From Clostridiales bacterium (lineage in GTDB: Bacteria; Bacillota; Clostridia; Oscillospirales; UBA644): 64,000 nt of DNA. The stretch covers positions 129,508 through 193,507 of the forward strand of contig JAEEJO010000077.1 in NCBI GenBank assembly GCA_016281915.1, in the 5' to 3' direction. Under the pieces are notes generated by a model that had not been told where the DNA came from, searched no databases, and saw only the letters and a list, made by a program, of their open reading frames with translations. The position numbers were made by a program, and so were the translations under genes. This document shows positions 1 through 8,653 of the stretch, in pieces (position 1 is the first letter of the stretch; the number at the start of each line of letters is the position of its first letter).

Positions 1-2492
1 TCATGAAGCCCCAATTTTTCAACGGCATTCTCGCGCATTTTATATTTTAAAATCTTGCCTGCCGCATTCATGGGGAATTCAGTTATAAAATCGATGTATT
101 TCGGGCATTTATGTTTGGCAATATGCGTTAAAATGAATTCTCTGAGTTCATCTTCGGTTAAGCTTTCATCACCCTTGATTACGCACGCCATTATTTCTTC
201 TCCGTACTGCTTATCGGGCACCCCGATTACCTGAACGTCTTTAACTTTCGGATGAGTATAGATAAAATCCTCGATCTCTTTCGGATAAATATTTTCTCCA
301 CCCCTGATAATCATGTCTTTTATGCGGCCGGTGATTTTATAATATCCGTTTGGTAATCTTCTCGCAAGATCTCCGGTATGAAGCCACCCCTTCTCATCAA
401 TAGCTGCCGCAGTCGACTCAGGCATCTTATAGTAACCTTTCATGATATTGTAGCCTTTTGCAACAAATTCGCCGTCGACGTTGTCAGGTAAGTCTTCACC
501 TGTCTCAGGATCTACGATTTTGCATTCTACACCGAACATTGCAGCACCGACAGTATTAACGCGCAAATCAATGGAATCGGTTGTCTTTGACATTGTGCAG
601 CCCGGGGATGCTTCCGTCTGACCGTATGTGATGCAAATATCTTTCATATGCATTTTTTCGATTACTTCTTCCATTACTTTGATCGGGCAGGGGCTGCCGG
701 CCATTATACCCGTTCGCATATACGAAAAATCCGTCGTGGCAAAGTTTTCGTGATTAAGCATTGCAATAAACATTGTCGGAACACCGTGAAAAGCCGTTAT
801 TTTTTCTTTGTTTATGCAATCAAGACCTTTTCGGGGAGAAAAAGCTGTTATCGGACTCATTGTTGTTCCGTGTGTTACGGAAGCCGTCATCGCGAGCACC
901 ATACCGAAACAGTGGAACATCGGAACCTGAATCATCATTCTGTCTGCGGTAGAAAGGTCCATACAGTCGCCGATAGCTTTTCCATTATTGACAACGTTAT
1001 AGTGCGTCAGCATAACGCCCTTTGGAAATCCTGTCGTTCCGGATGTATACTGCATATTGCATACGTCATCCTTGTTTACGCTAGCAGCTCTCTTATAAAC
1101 GGCTGAAATGGGCGTTTTTGCGGCGAGGGAAAGTGCTTGTTCCCAGGTATAACATCCCTTGACCTCGCTCTGAACGGTTATAATATTTTTAAGAAGAGGC
1201 AATCTGTCACAAATCAGGTGTCCGGGTTCGCTTGTTTCAAGCTCAGGGCACAGTTCTTTAATTATTTCAATATAATTTGAATCTTTGAACCCGTCGATCA
1301 TTACAAGCGTATGCGTGTCTGACTGCCTCAACAGATACTCCGCTTCATGGATTTTATATGCCGTATTGACAGTTACAAGAACAGCGCCTATTTTAGTCGT
1401 TGCCCAGAACGTGATATACCATTGCGGAACGTTTGTTGCCCAAATTGCAACATGGTCTCCGCTTCTAACGCCCATCGCTATCAGGGCTCTTGCAAATTCA
1501 TCAACGTCATCCCTGAACTGAGTATAAGTTCTTGTATAGTCCAGTTCCGTATATCTGAATGCATACTGATCGGGGAATTCCTCGCAAATTTTATCAAGGA
1601 CCTGCGGAAATGTGTAGTCTATAAGATGCTCCTTAGGCCATATATAATTTCCGGTATGAGCAATGTTAAACTGAAGCACTTCTTTTTTATGAAGATACTT
1701 CTGCATATAATGCGCAAAGTGAGGGAAAACAACACCTGCATCACTTAATTTCTTAGCCCAGCGCTTTACCCATTCAAGAGAAATATATCCGTCGTATCCT
1801 GACTCTTTAAGTGAATTCATCATTCTGTCAATGGGAAGATCACCTTCGCCCATCATTCTGTATGATGCTTCACCGTTTATCATTACAGAGTCTTTGACAT
1901 GTACGTATTTAATGAGTGAACCGAGGTTTTGTACTGTTTCCTCGGGTTCTTCCGCGGCGTATCTGTAAGGATGGTGGACATCCCACAATACAGCAACATG
2001 TTCGCTGTTTACTTCATCTATCAGGCGTTTTAAGCGTTTTGTATCTGCGTATACTCCGTTGGTTTCGACGAGTAAAGTTACGTTCGTTCCTTCTGCCATC
2101 AAAGCAGCTTTTTTCAGAACTTTGCATATTTCATTATCGTCCACTTCGCCTTTCGGCATAGGTTCTCTGTCCGCAAGAATACGAATATATGGTGTTTTAA
2201 GCTTAATTGCAAGTGAAATATACTGAGATATCTCATTTAGGTTGTCTTCTGTCCTGTCTGTGTATTTAAGGCCGCATCCGGATGAAAGACAGGGAATCTC
2301 AAGATTGAGCCTTTCAAGAGTTTTAATCGTTTCAGAAATCTTATTGTCAGAAAAAGGCTGTGCATTAACTGCAAATATATCGTCGCCCAAGCCTCTTATT
2401 TCAATGCCGTCAAAACCGATGTCTTTCGCCATCGAATAAATATCAGACCAGCTGTATTCGGGGCAGGCGAGGGTTGAAAATGATAATTTCAT
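1..2492 (-). CDS. Fusion protein: N-terminal sugar-phosphate isomerase/epimerase-like TIM barrel + C-terminal AMP-dependent acyl-CoA synthetase (3' end truncated by window edge)
   Basis: Manual translation of - strand from ATG 2492 (MKLSFSTLACPEYSWSDIYSMAKDIGFDGIEIRGLG...) preceded by SD ggagga. Same frame continues without stop into AMP-binding motif YTSGTTGFPKGVMLTHYN (~1060-1000) and GWLHTGDLARR...GRIKDMIIRGGENIYPKEIE (~400-260). Absent from ORF track because no stop lies inside the window. Confidence 0.9.
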   Translation of the reverse strand, partial: MKLSFSTLACPEYSWSDIYSMAKDIGFDGIEIRGLGDDIFAVNAQPFSDNKISETIKTLERLNLEIPCLSSGCGLKYTDRTEDNLNEISQYISLAIKLKTPYIRILADREPMPKGEVDDNEICKVLKKAALMAEGTNVTLLVETNGVYADTKRLKRLIDEVNSEHVAVLWDVHHPYRYAAEEPEETVQNLGSLIKYVHVKDSVMINGEASYRMMGEGDLPIDRMMNSLKESGYDGYISLEWVKRWAKKLSDAGVVFPHFAHYMQKYLHKKEVLQFNIAHTGNYIWPKEHLIDYTFPQVLDKICEEFPDQYAFRYTELDYTRTYTQFRDDVDEFARALIAMGVRSGDHVAIWATNVPQWYITFWATTKIGAVLVTVNTAYKIHEAEYLLRQSDTHTLVMIDGFKDSNYIEIIKELCPELETSEPGHLICDRLPLLKNIITVQSEVKGCYTWEQALSLAAKTPISAVYKRAASVNKDDVCNMQYTSGTTGFPKGVMLTHYNVVNNGKAIGDCMDLSTADRMMIQVPMFHCFGMVLAMTASVTHGTTMSPITAFSPRKGLDCINKEKITAFHGVPTMFIAMLNHENFATTDFSYMRTGIMAGSPCPIKVMEEVIEKMHMKDICITYGQTEASPGCTMSKTTDSIDLRVNTVGAAMFGVECKIVDPETGEDLPDNVDGEFVAKGYNIMKGYYKMPESTAAAIDEKGWLHTGDLARRLPNGYYKITGRIKDMIIRGGENIYPKEIEDFIYTHPKVKDVQVIGVPDKQYGEEIMACVIKGDESLTEDELREFILTHIAKHKCPKYIDFITEFPMNAAGKILKYKMRENAVEKLGLH

Positions 2493-2548
2493 GGGAACTC
2501 CTCCGATATTAAGTGGAAGTATTGAATATTATTTCATAATACTGAATT

Positions 2549-2577
2549 ATTTTAGCAAAACTTATGCCGTTTGTCAA
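2549..2577 (-). promoter_or_regulatory. sigma-A-like promoter for isomerase/acyl-CoA synthetase gene
   Basis: - strand TTGACA (2577-2572), 17-nt spacer, TAAAAT (2554-2549). Confidence 0.7.
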
Positions 2578-2597
2578 GCAGTTATTATTTATAATTA

Positions 2598-2626
2598 TTG
2601 ACATTATTGCGTAAATATGTTAAAAT
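2598..2626 (+). promoter_or_regulatory. sigma-A-like promoter immediately upstream of RluA-family gene
   Basis: TTGACA (2598-2603), 17-nt spacer, TAAAAT (2621-2626); ATG only 7 nt downstream. Confidence 0.65.
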
Positions 2627-2632
2627 TAAATT

Positions 2633-3499
2633 ATGAAACGTAATCTTATTTTTTCAATAGACCCGACATACGGGAATAAAACAGTAAAAGCATTCCTTTT
2701 GAATGAATGTCACCTTTCTAATTCCGGAATTAAACGCCTGAAATCAAGCGAAGACGGGATTTTGCTTAACGGAAAACGCGTTTATGTGACAGAGATACTC
2801 AAAGCAGGGGATTCGCTTGAAATTCGTCTTCCTGAAAGAAAAGAAAGTAATATTGCTCCGGTCAAAGGTGATTTAGAAATACTTTATGAGGACGAGGACA
2901 TTCTTGCTGTCGATAAGCCGCCATATTTACCCGTGCATCCATCTAAGGGTCATGTTAACGACAGTCTCGCCAATCTCGTTGTTGCTTATCTAAATGAAAA
3001 CGGTGATGACGGCGTTTTTCGGTGTGTGACGAGACTTGACAAAAATACGTCCGGCGTGGTATTGCTTGCAAAAAACTCTCTCAGCCATGACAGGCTCCGA
3101 AAACAGCTTGTATCTCATAAATTCTTAAAGATATATCACGCTATTGTTCACGGAGAAACAGAAAAATCAGGCACGATCAGCTACCCGATAATACGTCCCG
3201 ATGCCGCAACGATCAGGCGGATTGTCAGCAACGACGGTCTTCCTGCAGTTACTCACTATAAAACTTTAAAAACGATCAATGGGATTTCGTATGTGGAAAT
3301 CATACCCGAAACAGGCAGAACTCATCAGATAAGAGTCCATATGGCATATATCAACCACCCGTTGTGCGGAGATTTCCTTTACGGAGATGAAAATGACGGT
3401 TATGAAAGACAGATGCTGCATGCATACAGTATAAGTTTTTCTCATCCCGTTAAAGATATTCCGATTACCGTAACGAGCATTCACGATATCTGGCCGTAA
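2633..3499 (+). CDS. RluA family pseudouridine synthase
   Basis: S4-like N-terminus, VTRLDKNTSGVVLLAKN catalytic motif, ETGRTHQIRVHMAYINHPLCGD. Confidence 0.93.
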   Translation: MKRNLIFSIDPTYGNKTVKAFLLNECHLSNSGIKRLKSSEDGILLNGKRVYVTEILKAGDSLEIRLPERKESNIAPVKGDLEILYEDEDILAVDKPPYLPVHPSKGHVNDSLANLVVAYLNENGDDGVFRCVTRLDKNTSGVVLLAKNSLSHDRLRKQLVSHKFLKIYHAIVHGETEKSGTISYPIIRPDAATIRRIVSNDGLPAVTHYKTLKTINGISYVEIIPETGRTHQIRVHMAYINHPLCGDFLYGDENDGYERQMLHAYSISFSHPVKDIPITVTSIHDIWP

Positions 3500-3520
3500 A
3501 AAATCTGTAAAAACAAAAAA

Positions 3521-3545
3521 AACCGACAAGTTGTCGGTTTTTTCT
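3521..3545. terminator. Bidirectional rho-independent terminator between convergent genes
   Basis: aaaccgacaa/ttgtcggttt stem with A-run on the left and T-run on the right. Confidence 0.85.
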
Positions 3546-3557
3546 ATTAAATATTAA

Positions 3558-4505
3558 TTACGCTAAGAAGGCCGCGCCGATTATACCTGCATCGTTGCCG
3601 AGTTTTGCAACTGCGATTTTTTGCTCTGGAAGTCTTGATCCGGCATAAACATATTTATTTATATAACTGCGCATCGGTTTGAGCAGATAATCACCTTCAT
3701 TACAGATTCCGCCGCCGATTATAAGTATTTCAGGTCTGAAAATATTGATCATATCTATCAGTCCTTCAGCTATATACTCAATATATCTGTCAACAACTTC
3801 CTGTCCTGCTTTGTCGCCTTTTCTTGCTGCTTCAAAAGCTGTTCTTCCGCTGACATTGTCAGGCGTTGTCATCTGATTCATAATCGAATCCGGATTATCT
3901 TTCATGGCTTTTGCTGTCTGGCGGATAAGCGCTGTTGCAGATGCGTATGCTTCCCAGCATCCTTTTCTGCCGCAGGTACACTGTTCGCCGTCCTTGACAA
4001 GCATTATGTGACCAAGTTCTGCTCCTGCAGAATGCTGACCTTCATATATTTTTCCGTCAATAACGATTCCGCCGCCAACACCTGTTCCAAGCGTAATCAT
4101 AATTGCGTTTTTCAATCCTTTTGCCGCTCCGGATATTACCTCGCCGAGCGCAGCCACATTTGCGTCATTGCCGATATAAACAGGTTTATCTATATACTTT
4201 CTCAGAAGATTTGCCATAGGGACATGCTCGCCATATTTGAAATTGTTCGCATAAACGATTACACCGTTTGCGGTGTCGATGCTTCCCGGTGCTCCAATTC
4301 CTATATGACTAACATTCTCAAGAGATATGCTGTTTTCTTCCAGCAGAGAGAGGGTGCAGTCTGCCATATCCTTTACGATTTCTTCAAAAGGACGCTGGGA
4401 TCCGGTTTTAACTGATTTTTTCGACAGAATCGAACCATCCTTCGTAACGATTCCTACGGCAATGTTTGTACCGCCGAGGTCAATGCCTATCTTGTAGTCT
4501 TCCAT
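3558..4505 (-). CDS. ROK family glucokinase
   Basis: YKIGIDLGGTNIAVGIV, GTGVGGGIVIDGK, CTCGRKGCWEAYAS zinc motif. Confidence 0.92.
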   Translation of the reverse strand: MEDYKIGIDLGGTNIAVGIVTKDGSILSKKSVKTGSQRPFEEIVKDMADCTLSLLEENSISLENVSHIGIGAPGSIDTANGVIVYANNFKYGEHVPMANLLRKYIDKPVYIGNDANVAALGEVISGAAKGLKNAIMITLGTGVGGGIVIDGKIYEGQHSAGAELGHIMLVKDGEQCTCGRKGCWEAYASATALIRQTAKAMKDNPDSIMNQMTTPDNVSGRTAFEAARKGDKAGQEVVDRYIEYIAEGLIDMINIFRPEILIIGGGICNEGDYLLKPMRSYINKYVYAGSRLPEQKIAVAKLGNDAGIIGAAFLA

Positions 4506-4531
4506 TTCTTTATTCCTTTCATTTGGCTGAT

Positions 4532-6808
4532 CTATTTTTCGTTCGGATTTCTTGGGCTGCGTTTCAGTGTATTCTTTCTGATCGCTCTGTAATATGCTTT
4601 AATGACGTTTTCGCCGAATGTTTCCAAAGAGAATTCTTCCGCTTTCTTGATGGCGTTCTCTTTCATCATGGAACGTTCTTCATCAGAAAGCTCTCTGAAT
4701 TTATCTATAGCGGCAAGGAATGATTCAGAATCGTTAAATGTGAATCCGGTTACGTTTTCTATAAGAACGTCGTCGAGGCATTCATCATATCGTGCTATTA
4801 CCGGGATTCCCGCGGCCATCGACTCGATATAAGTCAATCCCTGAGTCTCACTGGTTGACGCCGTTACAAAAAACTCGCCCAGAGCAAAATAATTTTGTAT
4901 CGTTTCAGGAGGCTGCTTGCCTAGGAAAAATATTCTATCTTCAAGCTTGCGTTCTTTTACTATAGTTTTCAAGTCGTCTTCCGCAGGACCGTAACCGGTG
5001 ATTAGCAGAACCGTGTCGGGATATTTCCTGATTACGTCCGGCATTCTTTCAATAATAAAATCAAGACTTTTTTCATGCGCGATTCTTCCTACATAAACTA
5101 TCCTGAATTTGTCTTTTACGCCAAGCTTTGTAAGAATACCCTCAACGATGTCCCGGTCGACATTTTTCGGATTCAGTCTTGCCGTATCGATACCTGTCGG
5201 AACAATATGCATCTGTTTTTTTATTCCGTATTCCTTCAGGACCTCATACGTCTTTTTAGACGGAACGATTATTTCACAGTCTTTGTCATACAAATGCTTC
5301 GTATACATTCCAACCATTTTACGCGATGTTTTATCAAAATATCCTTTGGTGATATAGTGAGTATAATCTTCCCACATCGTGTGGCTTGTATAACAATAGG
5401 GGATTCCATAGAGTTTTGATGCCGAAATTGCAATCATCCTTATGGTGAACTCTGTATTTATATGGATGATATCGAGATTCATATTCTTGATATACTCCAT
5501 TGCCTGAATACTCATCGGTCTCGATATACGATATCCGTATAACTGCTTGATTTTTAACGCAGGGATTCGGAGCACGCCGTTTTCAAATTCAACACCGCCT
5601 ATAAGCTTCGTGTCAAGCGTAGCTGTAATAACGTAAACGGTATGCCCCATTTTTTGGAGCTGTTTTCGAAGTGTTTCTACGGAAACGGCAACACCGTTAA
5701 CATCGGGAAGATAGGTGTCCGAGAACAGACCGATGCGGAGCTTTTTTTCCATATAGTTTTCTTTGCCGAATTTGCGTATGGCAGTGGTAATTACGTCTTC
5801 CTGAGTTGATTCATATATCCTTTTTAGCTTCTGTCCGATCTGTTTTATATCGCGCTCTTCCGCAGTCTTTCGTGCCGCAACAGATACGTCAGGAAGCTTA
5901 CCGTCGATTTTATCCTGTATCAGTTTCGCGAATTCTTCGTTTGTTTTGCCTTTAAAACAGTTTACGCCGTCTTTCAGCCAATCCTGATAAACGGGAATAT
6001 CCCTGACAACGATAGTTCCTGAGCATGCAAGACTCTCGAGAATAACGATTCCCTCCGTCTCTTCGTATGTCGGGAAGAAAAAGATATCGGCAGATGAAAA
6101 TGCGCCTTCATATACTTCGCCCTGCATATAACCGGGGAAAAAGACGTTTGCGGGATGGTCTGTCGTTACAGCATTGCGTATTTCAAGAGGAATGGACAGT
6201 AGAGGTGTAGAACCGAACCAGACGAATTTTACGTTGGGCAGCATTTCTGCAACCTTGATAAAATCAAGAATACCCTTTCTTTTTATCCACAGTCCTGAGG
6301 CGATAACAATTTTATCGTCTTTTGAAAAACCGAAATATTTGCGAAATGCCTCCGCTTTAACAGGGTCATGATAAAACCTGTTAACGTTTACTCCGTTTGA
6401 AACAACTTCGATAGGCGCATTAATTCTGTATCTCTCCAGAAGAAGATCTCTTGCATAAGGCGTAGGCGCAATAATACAGTCTGCGGTTCTATAAAGAAGC
6501 ATCAGCCGTTCCTTAACAAACTTCGAAACCATGTTGGAGAAGATAAATGAATTACGGAAGTCCTCTTCGGTAGAATGCGCATGGTAAATTATTGCTGCGC
6601 CCTTTTTTTTGGCTTGAGCTATGATAGGTTCGCTGTTAATGAATACCGTGTTTATGTGAAGAATGTCATAATCGTCTTCGGGATCAAGTGTATAATCTAC
6701 CCCTGCGGATTCAAGTGCTTTTATCTGATGAGACATCGCCATTCCTACTCCGGACTTCGATATCTTGTCTATTCCTTCAAAATACAGAAGAACTTTCAAT
6801 CGTAACAC
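4532..6808 (-). CDS. Two-domain GT4 glycosyltransferase (N-terminal LafB/CpoA-like, C-terminal LafA-like diacylglycerol glucosyltransferase domain)
   Basis: 758 aa; two full GT4 units. N-half KVLLYFEGIDKISKSGVGMAMSHQIKALE...HAHSTEEDFRNSFIFSN; C-half (from Met353, ATG at 5752) LRIGLFSDTYLPDVNGVAVSVETLRKQLQKMGHTVYV...YTSHTMWEDYTHY. Confidence 0.85.
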   Translation of the reverse strand: MLRLKVLLYFEGIDKISKSGVGMAMSHQIKALESAGVDYTLDPEDDYDILHINTVFINSEPIIAQAKKKGAAIIYHAHSTEEDFRNSFIFSNMVSKFVKERLMLLYRTADCIIAPTPYARDLLLERYRINAPIEVVSNGVNVNRFYHDPVKAEAFRKYFGFSKDDKIVIASGLWIKRKGILDFIKVAEMLPNVKFVWFGSTPLLSIPLEIRNAVTTDHPANVFFPGYMQGEVYEGAFSSADIFFFPTYEETEGIVILESLACSGTIVVRDIPVYQDWLKDGVNCFKGKTNEEFAKLIQDKIDGKLPDVSVAARKTAEERDIKQIGQKLKRIYESTQEDVITTAIRKFGKENYMEKKLRIGLFSDTYLPDVNGVAVSVETLRKQLQKMGHTVYVITATLDTKLIGGVEFENGVLRIPALKIKQLYGYRISRPMSIQAMEYIKNMNLDIIHINTEFTIRMIAISASKLYGIPYCYTSHTMWEDYTHYITKGYFDKTSRKMVGMYTKHLYDKDCEIIVPSKKTYEVLKEYGIKKQMHIVPTGIDTARLNPKNVDRDIVEGILTKLGVKDKFRIVYVGRIAHEKSLDFIIERMPDVIRKYPDTVLLITGYGPAEDDLKTIVKERKLEDRIFFLGKQPPETIQNYFALGEFFVTASTSETQGLTYIESMAAGIPVIARYDECLDDVLIENVTGFTFNDSESFLAAIDKFRELSDEERSMMKENAIKKAEEFSLETFGENVIKAYYRAIRKNTLKRSPRNPNEK

Positions 6809-6862
6809 CTCTCAGATTATATGATATGTTGTGTGTCATAGTTTCAGATTATTTCTTTTATA

Positions 6863-6891
6863 ATCTTACCATATTTCACAATGATTGTCAA
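6863..6891 (-). promoter_or_regulatory. Promoter for GT4 fusion/glucokinase unit
   Basis: - strand TTGACA-N17-TAAGAT. Confidence 0.6.
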
Positions 6892-6936
6892 GCGTTAATT
6901 AATAACAAAAAACAGGCGAAAAAGTTTAATTTCAGA

Positions 6937-6965
6937 TTGACAAGAAGAATAAAATTTGGTATAAT
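6937..6965 (+). promoter_or_regulatory. Consensus sigma-A promoter
   Basis: TTGACA-N17-TATAAT upstream of 6993 CDS. Confidence 0.8.
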
Positions 6966-6992
6966 AGAAAAAACATATAAAGGAGAATTATT

Positions 6993-8078
6993 ATGGCAGA
7001 TAAAATCAGAATTGGAATTATCGGATGCGGAGGAATTGCAAACGGTAAGCATATGCCTTCACTGGCAAAGCTCAGTAACGTCGAAATGGTCGCGTTTTGC
7101 GATATTATTCCCGAACGTGCGGAAAAAGCCGCAAAGGATTACGGAACAATAGATGCAGCCGTATATACCGATTACCACAAGCTTCTTGAAGATAAAACTA
7201 TAGATGTGATACATGTTTGCACTCCCAACAAATCACATGCCCCAATTTCTATTGCAGCTCTTGAAGCAGGAAAGCATGTAATGTGTGAAAAGCCAATGGC
7301 GAAAACTGCTGCGGACGCGCGTGCAATGCTCGAAGCTGCAAAAAGAACAGGAAAGAAACTCACGATTGGTTATCAGAACAGACAAAGGAAAGAAATACGC
7401 CATCTTAAACGCCTTTGCGATGAGGGAGTCCTCGGTGATATATATTTTGCAAAGGCTCATGCGATTCGCAGACGTGCCGTTCCTACGTGGGGCGTATTTA
7501 TGAATGAAGAAGAGCAGGGCGGAGGTCCGCTGATCGATATCGGCACTCATTCTCTTGATCTCACGCTTTGGATGATGAACAACTACGAAGTCGAGTCGGT
7601 TACAGGTAACTGCCACTATAAACTCGGCAAACGTCCTAACAGTGCGAATGCATGGGGTCCCTGGGATCCTGACAAATATACCGTTGAAGATTCTGCGTTC
7701 GGATTTATCAAAATGAAAAACGGCGCTACGATTATTCTTGAAACAAGCTGGGCTATAAACCTTGTCGATTCAAGAGAAGCAACGTGTACTCTTGCAGGCA
7801 CGGAAGCAGGCGCGGACTTCTTTGACGGATTGCGCATCAACGGTGAAGAATATTCCAAGCTCTATATTAAGAAAATCGATTTGTCCACAAGCGGCGTTGA
7901 TTACTTCGAGGGCGTAAGTGACAACGATCCCTCTCTTCTCGATATGGCTCAGTGGATTGATGCCGTTGTCAACGATACCGATCCTGTTGTCCTTCCCGAA
8001 CAGGCACTTGTTGTCAGTGAAATACTTGAAGCTATATATACTTCATATAGAACCGGCAAGACAGTATATTTTAACTAA
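6993..8078 (+). CDS. Gfo/Idh/MocA family oxidoreductase
   Basis: IRIGIIGCGGIANGKHMPSL Rossmann motif; EAGKHVMCEKPMAKT; SD aaaggag. Confidence 0.93.
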   Translation: MADKIRIGIIGCGGIANGKHMPSLAKLSNVEMVAFCDIIPERAEKAAKDYGTIDAAVYTDYHKLLEDKTIDVIHVCTPNKSHAPISIAALEAGKHVMCEKPMAKTAADARAMLEAAKRTGKKLTIGYQNRQRKEIRHLKRLCDEGVLGDIYFAKAHAIRRRAVPTWGVFMNEEEQGGGPLIDIGTHSLDLTLWMMNNYEVESVTGNCHYKLGKRPNSANAWGPWDPDKYTVEDSAFGFIKMKNGATIILETSWAINLVDSREATCTLAGTEAGADFFDGLRINGEEYSKLYIKKIDLSTSGVDYFEGVSDNDPSLLDMAQWIDAVVNDTDPVVLPEQALVVSEILEAIYTSYRTGKTVYFN

Positions 8079-8080
8079 GT

Positions 8081-8644
8081 ATGGACTTCATAATTGTCGG
8101 TCTTGGTAATCCCGGCAAACGTTATGCGTATACGAGACATAACGTCGGATGGATTGCTGTAGACTACATAGCAGATAAACTCGGAATAAAAACGAACAAA
8201 CTGAAATTCAAATCACTTTGCGGAGAAGGAACTGTCTGCGGTAAGAAGGTCCTTTTTATGAAGCCCCAGACATTTATGAATCTTTCGGGCGAAGCTGTTT
8301 TCGCGGCAGCTTCATTCTATAAGGTTCCTCCGGAGCATATTTTTGTTATATGTGACGATATAGCGCTCCCGTCCAACAAGCTGAGGATCAGAAGACAAGG
8401 CAGCGATGGCGGACACAGGGGGTTGAGGAGTATTATCATGCTGTTAGGCTCTGATAAATTCCCGAGGCTGAAAATCGGAGTATCAGACAGAGATAACCCC
8501 GATATGGATTTAAAGGATTGGGTTATCGGTGAAATGACAGATGATGAACTGCAACGCCTGGATGAAAGACTTCCTGACTTTTACAGAATAGCAGAGTTTT
8601 TTGTTTCCGGTAATTTAGAAAAAGCAATGGCCGAATTTAATTAA
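8081..8644 (+). CDS. pth: Peptidyl-tRNA hydrolase
   Basis: IIVGLGNPGKRYAYTRHNVGW; KPQTFMNLSGEAV. Confidence 0.96.
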   Translation: MDFIIVGLGNPGKRYAYTRHNVGWIAVDYIADKLGIKTNKLKFKSLCGEGTVCGKKVLFMKPQTFMNLSGEAVFAAASFYKVPPEHIFVICDDIALPSNKLRIRRQGSDGGHRGLRSIIMLLGSDKFPRLKIGVSDRDNPDMDLKDWVIGEMTDDELQRLDERLPDFYRIAEFFVSGNLEKAMAEFN

Positions 8645-8653
8645 GGTGGCAAG

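Noticed and set aside
648-2439. Several + strand ORFs (648-1106, 1285-1521, 1347-1748, 1916-2161, 2242-2439)
   Set aside because: Antisense to the continuous - strand isomerase/acyl-CoA synthetase fusion; no family resemblance or SD support.
4008-5419. + strand ORFs 4008-4415, 4466-4723, 4602-4832, 5075-5419, 5109-5357
   Set aside because: Antisense shadows of glucokinase and GT4 coding sequence.
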